The notes below the pieces were generated by a model. The model was not told the DNA's origin, made no database searches, and saw only the letters and a list, made by a program, of their open reading frames with translations. Shown here one piece after another: positions 54,352 to 63,160 of a DNA stretch of 64,000 nucleotides (the stretch's first letter is position 1; each line of letters begins with the position of its first letter). The stretch lies in assembly GCA_029237695.1 (NCBI GenBank), contig CM055265.1, positions 106,993,773 to 107,057,772 of the forward strand, in the 5' to 3' direction. The position numbers and the translations under genes are program-made. The DNA comes from Conchocele bisecta. Its lineage: Eukaryota > Mollusca > Bivalvia > Lucinida > Thyasiridae.

Positions 54352-54610
54352 GTGTAGTTAAAGTATATGAGCACTCTCTGCCATGGTTCAGTGCTATTTA
54401 ATCCTTACAATGCTGAATTAGAATTGTCGTCAGCTGTTTATTTTCTATTTCCGCTTGTTTTTATCAAAAACATGATTTGACAGCCCTTTAGAATCATTTC
54501 CATTGGAAATGATTCTAACGCGCTGTCATACCATGTTTTTATTGCAAAAAAGGGAAGCATATAGAAACAGCAGCCGACACGTGTTTGTTCACATTCCAAA
54601 GGTTAACCAT
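54125..54610. repeat. Direct 239 bp duplication with (GA)n and R elements
   Basis: ATATATGAGCACTCTCTGG...GGTTCAGTGCTATTTAATCC...GTCGTCTGCTGTTTATTTTC at 54125-54240 recurs at 54364-54480. A (GA)n tract (54297-54346) lies between. An R hairpin (54423-54610) completes the second copy. Confidence 0.8.
54297..54346. repeat. (GA)n microsatellite
   Basis: About 24 uninterrupted GA units. Confidence 0.95.
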
Positions 54611-54776
54611 GAGAAGTCAGCAGGAGACAAGATAAGTTACACTGAAATATATACAATGAGGTACCATATAATATGTCCGGTTTATAAAGATTCCATTGTG
54701 TTTCCACAACCAATGAATATATTGAGGTATACCGAATGTTCGATTTATGCATATTCCATTGTATTTCCAATAACAC

Positions 54777-55181
54777 TCATCTGATTTGAAAAGGCACCAC
54801 TGGGCACCTTCTGGGATATTTGATTATGCAATCGGCGTACACGGGAAAACATTTGTTCAGTTTGTACTTCTGTACCCACGAGTCCTTTTCCGGGTTATAC
54901 CGATACTGCGGGGCGGCGTCCTTACCCGCGTCCTCGTCCTCACATGGAACTCCTCCTGCCAAATACACGCGCTCATACTTCACAAACATTCCGAAATGGC
55001 AGCGCCGCAATGGCTGCTGGGAACACAGGTGCGACATTCCAGAACGAGGCTCGAAGCAGATCATGTGACCTTGTCCGGAAGCAATGAAGATACGGTTGCC
55101 AATGACAACGGCTTGTCCATTGGAGCAGGGAACTGGAAGATCATGCAAGCATTCGACTATTTTGATTGTACGTTGTAGCAT
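54777..55181 (-). CDS. Kelch-like protein, last Kelch blades and C-terminus (shifted frame)
   Basis: This is the continuation of the Kelch-like gene in the frame shifted by one. After the overlap it reads IVECLHDLPVPCSNGQ, then NRIFIASGQGHMICFEP, RCHFGMFVKYERVYLAGG, and YRYNPEKDSWVQKYKLN, ending PVVPFQIR and TGA at 54777. IFIASG and VYLAGG are Kelch beta-strands; YNPEKDSW is the typical blade end. The two frames overlap at an AAAA run (55161-55165 on the plus strand). One more A there would make one protein of roughly 570 residues, so an indel in a homopolymer, real or from the assembly, explains the split. Its apparent ATG at 55181 is an internal Met-Leu, not a true start. Confidence 0.8.
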   Translation of the reverse strand: MLQRTIKIVECLHDLPVPCSNGQAVVIGNRIFIASGQGHMICFEPRSGMSHLCSQQPLRRCHFGMFVKYERVYLAGGVPCEDEDAGKDAAPQYRYNPEKDSWVQKYKLNKCFPVYADCIIKYPRRCPVVPFQIR

Positions 55182-56497
55182 TGAACTGATGACACTGGGC
55201 CGGCTGGCGTTTCCCCGCCAAATATATATATCTTCTGCTGGTATACGATACTGATTGACGAATTAACGTGCACTGTCAGGGATGCACATTCCGACCAGGT
55301 GTTGTTCTTTGTGTTGTACTTTTCAACACACGGGACTTCTTTCCCGCCGAAGACGTAAATTGATCCGCTATCCACGGAGAGCATGCCGTGATGAGAGCGC
55401 CCATGTAGCATCTTCGCGCTCTTCGTCCACCGACACAATAAGACGTCGTACTTCCAAAGGTAGTTCATGCACTTACCCTCTCCGCCGCTGACGAAGATGA
55501 ACGGCGACTCCTTGAGCTCGACGCTGCAACAGCTGAAACCATTGCCGAAATGATACGGCTTCTCCATCTCTCGCTGGAATATATCTAGTCTCTCCGACAT
55601 GTCGATGACCAGTACCTTGATCGTATCCTTGCTCGGGTTGTCCTTCGTGAAGACGATGTAGTACTCGGGCGGCAGGGAATCATCGGGGTCGGATAGCATG
55701 GAAACGGAGCGCTGGTAGCCGGCGTCCGCCTCCTGCTGTACGGCCGTACGACAGTCACACTCGCCGATGATCGAGATGATCTCCCGGTGGTTATTCTCGA
55801 AGCAAAACTCCATACAATGGTCACGCAGCTGCTTCAGATTCAGGGATGTGGCTACGTGGAGAAAGTGGTGAAAGTTTGTGAATGACAGGTTTATTTTCTC
55901 CATCTTTCCGCATGATAAATACGTGGCGACCATTGTTCGTACTTCATGTGGCGCATGATCGAGGTATGTTACGACATTTGAGCACGTTGTTTCGTTCGTA
56001 AATTCATCCGCGATGCATTGTCCCTCTAAGATGTGAGCAGATATCTGGCGGAGGAACGTGCTATTTCTCCGTTCCTGGGTGTGAACCTCTCGTTGGCAGT
56101 CTATGTCCGCGAAATCAAACGTATCGTCCGTTGTAGCGTTCTGTCGAACCAACGGGCTGCGACTTCTGGGGCTCCGATTGTCGTCTGCCGAACAATGGTT
56201 CGGTGAATGTGACGGGGAGCTGAGGTGTTTTGACCGATGGATATGTAGCATGGGATCTTTGTCTGTCGTATCACTGCTAGTGGCTGTAGTGTTGGTGTGT
56301 GAACGTGCAACTGGTTCGGTAATTGTTTTCTCGTCTGCAGTTGGCGCAGTCGTAGATTCAGGCACGATTTCAATAGACATGCTTTTCTGTTCGTCCATGA
56401 AAGCTATCAGGTCGTCTGCATTCTCCAGGGACTGTAGCGTGTGATCGTTTCGGTCGTCCATTGTGGGTCGTTTCTTTTTGCCTGCAACTGAGAGCAT
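55157..56497 (-). CDS. Kelch-like protein, N-terminal and first Kelch blades
   Basis: This is an open minus-strand frame of 446 codons without introns. The likely start is the ATG at 56464-56462 (MDDRNDHTLQ); the frame-opening ATG at 56497 lies before a CTCTCAG that could also be a splice acceptor. Residues 1-120 are low-complexity Ser/Thr/Asp/His-rich. Residues about 145-235 (SAHILEGQCIADEF, then THHFLHVATSLN-like and LRDHCMEFCFEN) resemble the second half of a BTB domain with a very short BACK remnant. Kelch blades begin near 285: FIFVSGGEGKCMNYLWKYD, IYVFGGKEVPCVEKYN and IYIFGGETPAGPVSSVQCYN. Such proteins are usually substrate adaptors of Cullin-3 ligases. The BTB core is weak, so Cullin binding is doubtful. 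The frame ends early at 55157 by frameshift. Confidence 0.82.
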   Translation of the reverse strand: MLSVAGKKKRPTMDDRNDHTLQSLENADDLIAFMDEQKSMSIEIVPESTTAPTADEKTITEPVARSHTNTTATSSDTTDKDPMLHIHRSKHLSSPSHSPNHCSADDNRSPRSRSPLVRQNATTDDTFDFADIDCQREVHTQERRNSTFLRQISAHILEGQCIADEFTNETTCSNVVTYLDHAPHEVRTMVATYLSCGKMEKINLSFTNFHHFLHVATSLNLKQLRDHCMEFCFENNHREIISIIGECDCRTAVQQEADAGYQRSVSMLSDPDDSLPPEYYIVFTKDNPSKDTIKVLVIDMSERLDIFQREMEKPYHFGNGFSCCSVELKESPFIFVSGGEGKCMNYLWKYDVLLCRWTKSAKMLHGRSHHGMLSVDSGSIYVFGGKEVPCVEKYNTKNNTWSECASLTVHVNSSISIVYQQKIYIFGGETPAGPVSSVQCYNVQSK

Positions 56498-56855
56498 ACC
56501 TGTGTTAGTAATGATGTTACAGAGCAGACGTCTCTACAATGGCCGCACGTGGGAAAACACAGAACAAGCTGATATTGCCACTGCACACTGACAGCTACAG
56601 ATAGTGTGATGTTGTAGAGATATGGAAGTTTATGGATTTGCTGTAATGGAATTTAACGGCCTGTCAACGGTTAAGATCATTTTAGGCCGGGTTAACGAGG
56701 TCGAATCGTATATTTCACCTGTTGTGTTGTCCCCAAATCCGAATTGAATATTTACAGAAAAAGTATATATATTCAGTCCTGAACATAGAAAGACCTGACA
56801 TGGTGCCAGGTCCTCATCACACCAGAAGTACTTCATGGAGGTTCGAATGTACACT
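56498..56855. other. Upstream region of the Kelch-like gene, no motif recognised
   Basis: No TATA box or repeat was identified with confidence. Just above the frame opening, the minus strand reads AACACAGGTATGCTCTCAG, which offers a possible acceptor but no clear upstream exon. Confidence 0.35.
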
Positions 56856-57395
56856 ACTGTCTGTTTCAAGAAACCTGCCCAAATTATACAGACATATAAA
56901 CAATGCAAAAACAATATTTTTTTAGATAATATTAAATTACATGTATAGCAAGATGAGCTTTCTTTTTATTTCGTGAAATGTGGTTCAATATTGATTTTAT
57001 TGCGAAGAAAATCCCCATGTTAAATTCCCATGGACTCTTAACATCGGGAAACTTTTCTAATTTCCGAAATAGTGGACCTGTTTTCAAAATTTAACTTTTG
57101 TATTTCTAATTAGATCATTTTCAAGCTATCCAGCCAGGTTTCAGAGTCAATTTCCAATTTGTTTTCATATTTCAACTCTTCCTGCACATGCACCACCTCT
57201 TCCCCCACCCGGAAATTCCCATAGAGAAATAATTTTTCACAATAAAATCAATATTTGACCAAATTTTACGAAATAAAAAGGATCTCATTCTTAAATTTTG
57301 CTAGAATTTAATATTGTCAACAAAAATATTGTTTTAATTTGCATTGTTTTTGCATAACCGTACAATTTGGGCAGGTTTCGTGAAACAGACAGTAC
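56856..57395. mobile_element. Family H element, copy 4
   Basis: CTGTCTGTTTCAAGAAACCT and GGTTTCGTGAAACAGACAG are the ends; TCGGGAAACTTTTCTAATTT and CATGCACCACCTCTTCCCCC are shared with copy 3. Confidence 0.8.
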
Positions 57396-57483
57396 ATACT
57401 TACAATGTAGACTACGGTTAGCCCGCTTGTACCAGGCGATCAACCGTGCTCCAAGTTATGTATCCCATCCCATACCCGTACAA

Positions 57484-57788
57484 GTAGCCTATTTCACCAA
57501 CATTGCAAAGTATACTTTTCTAGCAAAGTATACTTTGAGGGAGAAATTTTCAATTTTAGGATAAATATATTAATTTGTATTATACTGAATTTATTACATT
57601 ATCACAGCCATTTTGGCTGTGATAATGTAATACATTTAGTATAATAATTCTGTATACTTTGAATCATCAAATATATGCAGTGGTTGGTTCTATATGCAAT
57701 AATGCATTTCGAGAAAAATAAATGATTACTCCCTCATTTTATAATTTGCTAGATAAGTATACTTTGCAACTTTGATGAAATCGGCTAC
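57484..57788. mobile_element. Family S element, copy 2
   Basis: TAGCCTATTTCACCAACATT and GATGAAATCGGCTA are the ends; the inner hairpin is ACAGCCATTTTGGCTGT. Confidence 0.8.
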
Positions 57789-57809
57789 AGGTTCGGTGTT
57801 CCTAATCAA

Positions 57810-58202
57810 ATGGGTCAAAACTCTGAAACGCCTGGGATACGTATGTTGTTCGGCAATGCTATTCGTAAATGTTTACTTTTAATATCAGGAAACATGTTAA
57901 CATGCGATACTATTAAACTGGGACATGTGGTGAAGATCTTGCCATTCAGTAAATACGGCATTTTGTCGCCAGCTACATGTAAATATATTTTGAACATGAC
58001 GGATCCGGATTTGTGTAAACTAGCAAACGATCAGGGGTTATACGGGTCTAACATAGTGTATTGTTGTTACGTAAATCTGTACTCCCACATACCAATTCGT
58101 AATAAAGGGAAAACTATTTTGTTCGTCCATTCTTTAGATATGCCATTGTTTCGAAGTAAACATTCATTTACCATTACCGGACGTGTTAATCTTCACTATT
58201 GA
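57810..58202 (+). other. Open frame of 130 codons, not recognised
   Basis: It starts MGQNSETPGIRMLFG and ends TITGRVNLHY. I see no domain, signal peptide or clear splice context, and its 3' part overlaps a truncated family C element. Probably fortuitous. Confidence 0.2.
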
Positions 58203-58515
58203 TATCAGGGGCGATAACCGTTGTTCCTTGAATTCTAACGGAAAAAGTTATTTATTCTTTCATTTTATTTTTAATTTTTAATTATACTTCATGTGACGCA
58301 TTTAATGGAAAAAAATAATTTAAAAATTTCCTGCCTTCTTTGCATATCAAAATAGCCTGATACAAACGCGCGTCTCCAAAAGTAAATTAAACATTACGAA
58401 ATGATTATGTATTTATAGCGGGTACTCTTAATTTTTAAAACTTATGGAATAGTTACACAATTATGCACTTATTTGATTCCTATAAAGAACATTCTGTGCC
58501 TAATCAATGGGATTC
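58150..58515. mobile_element. MITE family C, truncated copy 6
   Basis: ATTGATATCAGGGGCGATAA, TTTGCATATCAAAATAGCC and AATTCCTATAAAGAACATTC-like sequence match the right two thirds of the family. Confidence 0.65.
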
Positions 58516-58600
58516 TAAATATAAAGTGGTTTATCCAATAACAAGGCCTCTGCTAATGGACGAATACATATAGTTCATTGCAGGTATTATATGTGTACTT

Positions 58601-58730
58601 TAAAGGTACATGCCCACTCAGTAGGCACAAACTCTTCTTTATAGGAATTAAAAAAGTGTGTAATTGTGTCACTATTCCACAAAGTTCTAAAAAATACGAG
58701 TGCCCGCTATACAGATATACTCATTTAGTA
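58601..58730. mobile_element. MITE family C, left-end fragment
   Basis: TTTAAAGGTACATGCCCACT, CACTATTCCACAAAGTTCTA and GAGTGCCCGCTATACAGATA. It is cut by the X/W element that starts at 58733. Confidence 0.7.
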
Positions 58731-58732
58731 TT

Positions 58733-59612
58733 GTCATACCGCAGATAAGTTTCTCGGCTTTTGATTGGCTAGCTTGCCTGGTCATATATATTATATGACC
58801 TGCCAAGGCCGTCGGACATACAGGAATTGCGATTCCCCTCCGGCGCCTCGCGTCCAATGACGACACATTTTGCAAGCGTCTACGATTGCGAATTGTATTC
58901 CTCACTAAACACAATAAAACACCGAATTGATCAATAAAAGTAACAAATTGTACACTCAAAACCAGTTTTTATTGTTTATTTTTCCATAAATATTCTTCGT
59001 TCATCAAAATATGAGCGAAAAATGCCACAAACTGTCCCGTTTAGTGTTTTAAAATCTCAACACACTAGGCTTCGTGACACGGCTATATTTAGGTCATAAA
59101 ATATGGGTTCCACGCACGAAACGCGGCGTAGCAATGACAGCGAATATTTGGGAACTAGTCGCATTCTTCTAGAGGCGCCAAAGGGAGAGCAGATCGATAG
59201 AGTAGTGAAATATAAATTAAATTACACGATATAAAACAAACTGCCTTAAAGTCGTTTTCGATGGATTTCTTACTCCATATTTAGTTTGTTTTCGTTTAAT
59301 AAAAAAAGAAAATGTTCATTTACGCCTTTATATAAAGACTGACGGTAGAAAATCGAATCTCGGATTATTTCTCTTCCTGAAAAAAAACCCCGCAAAGATC
59401 AAAAGAAGAGATATGTTTATACAGCCAAATAACGGATCTGCGGTATGACACATACGTTATTGTGATTCTACACAGGCTATATGGTGTAATATTGCCCGTC
59501 TGAAGGTATGTTCACCCTCGGCTTGTTCACCCTCGGCTATCGCCTCGGGTGAACATACCTCCAGACGGGCAATATTACACCATATAGCCTGTGTAGAATC
59601 ACAATAACTTAT
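58733..59612. mobile_element. Family X/W element, copy 2 (about 0.9 kb)
   Basis: TGTCATACCGCAGATAAGTT at the left mirrors ATCTGCGGTATGACACATAC near 59430. A W hairpin (59447-59612) is attached to the right as in copy 1. It is inserted between two family C parts (58601-58730 and 59613-60016), which suggests it split one C element. Confidence 0.65.
59447..59612. mobile_element. Hairpin family W, copy 2
   Basis: A perfect long stem: ACGTTATTGTGATTCTACAC, TATATGGTGTAATATTGCCC and complement, with a loop of duplicated TTCACCCTCGGCT. Confidence 0.85.
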
Positions 59613-60016
59613 AATATGTATTTTACTGATAGTGACTCGCGGTGGTATCAGGCTATTTTCATATGCAAATGAGGCATGACTCTTTTTTATTATTTCTACT
59701 AATTAAATGTGTCACCTGAACAAAATAGTTTCGACATATTATAAAGTATGATCATTGCACGTCAACAAATAAATACAGACAATAACTAGTAATGTCCGTT
59801 AGCATTGTAAAGAAACACGGTTATCGCCCCTGATATCAGTGTGGAAATTTACGTGTGATATAAAATGTATAATAATGCCAATCAATACGTGGGGTAATGG
59901 TATATAGCGCACACTCGTAATTTTTATAACTGGTGGAATAGTGACACAATTATACACTTATTTACTTCCTATCAAGAACATGTTGTGCCTACAGAGTGGG
60001 CATGTACCTTTAAAGT
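59613..60016. mobile_element. MITE family C, right portion
   Basis: TTTTACTGATAGTGACTCGC, CATATGCAAATGAGGCATGA and GAGTGGGCATGTACCTTTAA are family sequence; the left third is missing here and lies at 58601-58730. Confidence 0.75.
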
Positions 60017-60245
60017 GTCACCGTATTGTGCCGCGTTTAAGTGTTTACATAGGATATTGCAATGCAAATTAAAGGCCATACAAACATATGAAGGAATACA
60101 CAGCATGCCGCCGTTGTTGAATTAACATATGAGATTAATACATGTAATCCGGCACGTACTACGAATATTTATAATAATACGTACATGTACATGTATACTG
60201 TACCAGATATGGGCATTGTGCAGTTTAAACAAAAATTGACATCAC

Positions 60246-60302
60246 GAGTTGTGATATAATTTTATCACCCCGTCCAGTATGGACGGGGTGATAAAATTAT
60301 CT
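60246..60302. repeat. Hairpin AGTTGTGATATAATTTTATC
   Basis: The arm GAGTTGTGATATAATTTTAT with CACCCCGTCCA and its complement forms a perfect stem around GTATGG. Confidence 0.75.
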
Positions 60303-60404
60303 CACAACTCACTATGATATAAAAATTATGAAGTTTCCAGAGTGTCTTGTTTATGGAAGTTCCACTATAAGCCCGGTATATGCTCACTTCAAGTGCTATG
60401 TACA

Positions 60405-60675
60405 TTGTAGCACAGGTGGAAGACTCGGATCGGAGACATAACAAATTGCCCATTAAACAAATCCCATTACCCCACCCAACAGGTATCGTACAGTTCGTTA
60501 TGTTTTCTTGGGAAATTTAACATGAGTAAATTGTTACTTCGCAATAAAATCAATACTGGACCAAATTTCACAAAATAAAAAGAAGGCTCATTCTTAAATT
60601 TTGATATTATCGAAAAAAATATTGTTTTTGCATTTTTTATATAGCGGTAAACTTTGGGCCGGTTTCGTGAAACAG
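60405..60675. mobile_element. Chimera of half family T and half family H
   Basis: CACAGGTGGAAGACTCGGAT to CAACAGGTATCGTACAGT is the left half of T. From TTCTTGGGAAATTTAACATG to TTTCGTGAAACAGACA it is the right half of H. The junction is near 60497. Confidence 0.7.
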
Positions 60676-60741
60676 ACATTATTGTCTGACAACCATGCAT
60701 CTAGCGGCGTCCACAGGCGAACTACTCAGGCCTAAGACCCA

Positions 60742-60972
60742 GGGGACCGTTTCACTTCGTACGACTAAAATGTTCGTAAGTGCAAATTTAGGATAGTCTG
60801 AAAATTCCAATTGATGGATTTACATTTATTGAACATATACAGCCTATGCTCTATGAATGTAAATCCAGTAATTTTTTGCAAGAAAAAACGCATTGTTAAT
60901 GTGAAATTGACAGACTATCATAACTTTGCACTTACGAACATTTTAGTCGTACGAAGTTTAGTGAAACAGGAC
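60742..60972. mobile_element. MITE family B, copy 7
   Basis: AGGGGACCGTTTCACTTCGT and GAAGTTTAGTGAAACAGGAC are the ends; the inner hairpin is decayed. Confidence 0.85.
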
Positions 60973-61155
60973 TCAGTTAAGTTACCCCACCCGCCTATTT
61001 CTGTCAAACTACAGTAGAACGTCTCTAAACCGAACACCAAGAACGCATTTGTTTTATTAATTTGATTGGTTTCACTGACATTTATGTATGATGTTAACGT
61101 CTGTTCGTGATAGGAAAGCACGTAGATACGTCATATGGTGCTCATATGCAAGAGC

Positions 61156-61223
61156 TAAAATGGAACCTGTCTAAATCGGACACCCTCTGCCAGGTGTCCG
61201 GTTTAGAGAGGTTCCACTTTACA
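61156..61223. mobile_element. Family F palindrome
   Basis: AAATGGAACCTGTCTAAATC and GGTTTAGAGAGGTTCCACTT surround CACCCTCTGCCAGGTGTC. An isolated F end (CAGTAGAACGTCTCTAAACC) lies at 61012. Confidence 0.75.
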
Positions 61224-61334
61224 GTCTACATAAATGGTAAGGTAGATGGGATAGCCTTTGTCGCATGGTCCATTTACAGGGGCTTACAGGTAGGTCATAA
61301 ATCAATGGCAAAAGGTAAAAGTATACTTAATATC

Positions 61335-61855
61335 AGTAGTTTAAAGGGGCATATTCGGATGTTTTGAAATAGTACTATGCAAAATAAAAACGTGTTTTCA
61401 TCATATCATTCCCGGTGCAAAGTGGTTTAATTGAATATACATGTATATGTACATGTATATGACGATACTAGGACGGCTGGGTTGTTTCTATTTTCACCAA
61501 ATGAATATAGGTCCATAAATGCTGGAATTATAAGGAATGAATGGCCTTTTTGTGGAATTTATCGGGGTATAAACTTGGAAAAGTTGCGGGAATACTGGAC
61601 GAAAGGCCGGAACAGTATTCCCGCGACTTTTCCAAGCTTATACCCCGATAAATTCCACAAAAAGGCCATTCATTCCTATAGTGAATATAGGTCCATAAAT
61701 ATCGGATTTCCTATCTTGTTGCGTTCAACAAGATAGAAAATATGATACTATCTGACGTATATATCTTCATTAAACAACATTACCCAGGGCCATGATGAAA
61801 ACACGTTTTTATTTTGTTTATAGTATTTATAAAATCCTGATATGCCCATTTAATG
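61335..61855. mobile_element. Inverted-repeat element carrying a nested G hairpin
   Basis: GGGGCATATTCGGATGTTTT with AATAAAAACGTGTTTTCATC at the left mirrors GATGAAAACACGTTTTTATT and GATATGCCCATTT at the right. Family G copy 3 sits in the middle. Confidence 0.65.
61521..61681. mobile_element. Family G hairpin, copy 3
   Basis: GGAATGAATGGCCTTTTTGT and its complement, with a shortened loop. It is flanked on both sides by TGAATATAGGTCCATAAAT (61502-61520 and 61682-61700). Confidence 0.85.
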
Positions 61856-62228
61856 ACTAACAGCGCAGGCTGATCTGAGACTACGCCGATCATAGACATC
61901 GTTACGTCACCTATTGTTGGTTCTATATTTGAATAACATCATTCAGGTATAGCATATATATATACGAGTACTTTACAATTACGGATATATATAGCTGTAG
62001 TGTGTAGTTTTACATACACATAATTATATATGTACTGGAATATGAGTAATAATATACAATTTGCATAGTGTACATTCACATACAGTGAACATCAATTATG
62101 TACATTTAACCCTTACCATGCTATGCCGAGTTCCGTATGAAATCAGTCAACGTGCTTCAAAATTGTAATATTAAAGCAACATAAATGCTAGATGTAGTTT
62201 ATTGCATAACAACAGCACCATACATGTA
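61856..62228. other. Nothing recognised
   Basis: AT-rich unique sequence; faint family U words (CGTATGAAATCAGTCAACG) near 62134. Confidence 0.4.
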
Positions 62229-62470
62229 CAGTGGGCTCAGCGTGTAAGTGCACACACGAACGAACACGACAGGCTGGAACGCTGACCCCACTGCATTTCA
62301 TGTATAAAATAAAATGTAAATATTTTTCTGCATTTTTGCTCATTTCGCATCAAAAGTGTATGTTGTTACCACTCAGTTGAACCGTCTCGGTGACGGTTCA
62401 ATTGAGTGGTAACAACATACACTTTGGGTGGGTAGCGAACCAACCTGTCGTGTTCGTTCGTGTGTGCACG
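62229..62470. mobile_element. Family D/E combination, inverted copy
   Basis: CAGTGGGCTCAGCGTGTAAG, ACGCTGACCCCACTG, the stem TACCACTCAGTTGAACCGTC and GGGTGGGTAGCGAACCAACC match 39522-39782 in reverse order. The final arm is truncated at GTGTGTGCACG. Confidence 0.8.
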
Positions 62471-62779
62471 TATGTTGAAGCTGCACTGATGATGAACCCA
62501 TCACTTGGTTTGTAGCGTTTAATCTACACATGTACATGTCGTAATATTTACTCCTTCTATATATTCATAATGCAAACGCACTTTCGACGTATTGCGTTTA
62601 CATCCCAATACAATACATTAGACACACGTGACGTCGCGCGATGTTGTTGATTGGTTAAATTCCGCAACGTCGCTGTTCCAGGATTTGCGACAAATGACGC
62701 AACACAAGGTTATTATTAATTTTAACACCATATTTGGTTATTTACAGTTTTGAAATTATGAGAAAATGCAGTGTAAATA

Positions 62780-62935
62780 TAAGTAATACAACCATGGGAT
62801 GTTGCGTTTACTGGGGTGAATAATACATTTGGTCTGTTTAACGTTTACGAGGAGTCCTTTGGACTCCACGCACTTTAAACAGTCCAAATGTATTGTTCAT
62901 CCCAGTAAACGCAACAGCCCATGGTTTTATTCCTT
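62780..62935. repeat. Long hairpin, single copy
   Basis: ACCATGGGATGTTGCGTTTA, ATACATTTGGTCTGTTTAA and complementary arms to TAAACGCAACAGCCCATGGT, with AGGAGTCCTTTGGACTCC at the centre. Confidence 0.75.
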
Positions 62936-63090
62936 AATTATAATACATGTACAGGGCTCCAGATAAGGAATTGGTAATCGAGTATTGTCACACATCATTT
63001 CTGAAGCAATTGGGTATTTCAAAATTTTAATTGGGTAAAATAAAATCACACAACCGTTTACACATCAACAGACAGCAATTATTGAATAGT

Positions 63091-63160
63091 TTGCTTCGAA
63101 ATGAAAACATGTCTTGGCATTTCATTAGAATTCTAATGAAATACCAAGATGTGTTTTGAT
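63091..63160. repeat. Hairpin AACATGTCTTGGCATTTCAT
   Basis: The arm AAAACATGTCTTGGCATTTC and its near complement GAAATACCAAGATGTGTTTT meet at TTAGAATTCTAA. Confidence 0.7.

Noticed and set aside
57810..58202. A 130-codon open frame as a possible gene
   Set aside because: No domain, no homologous copy, no splice or regulatory context; it runs into a transposon fragment.
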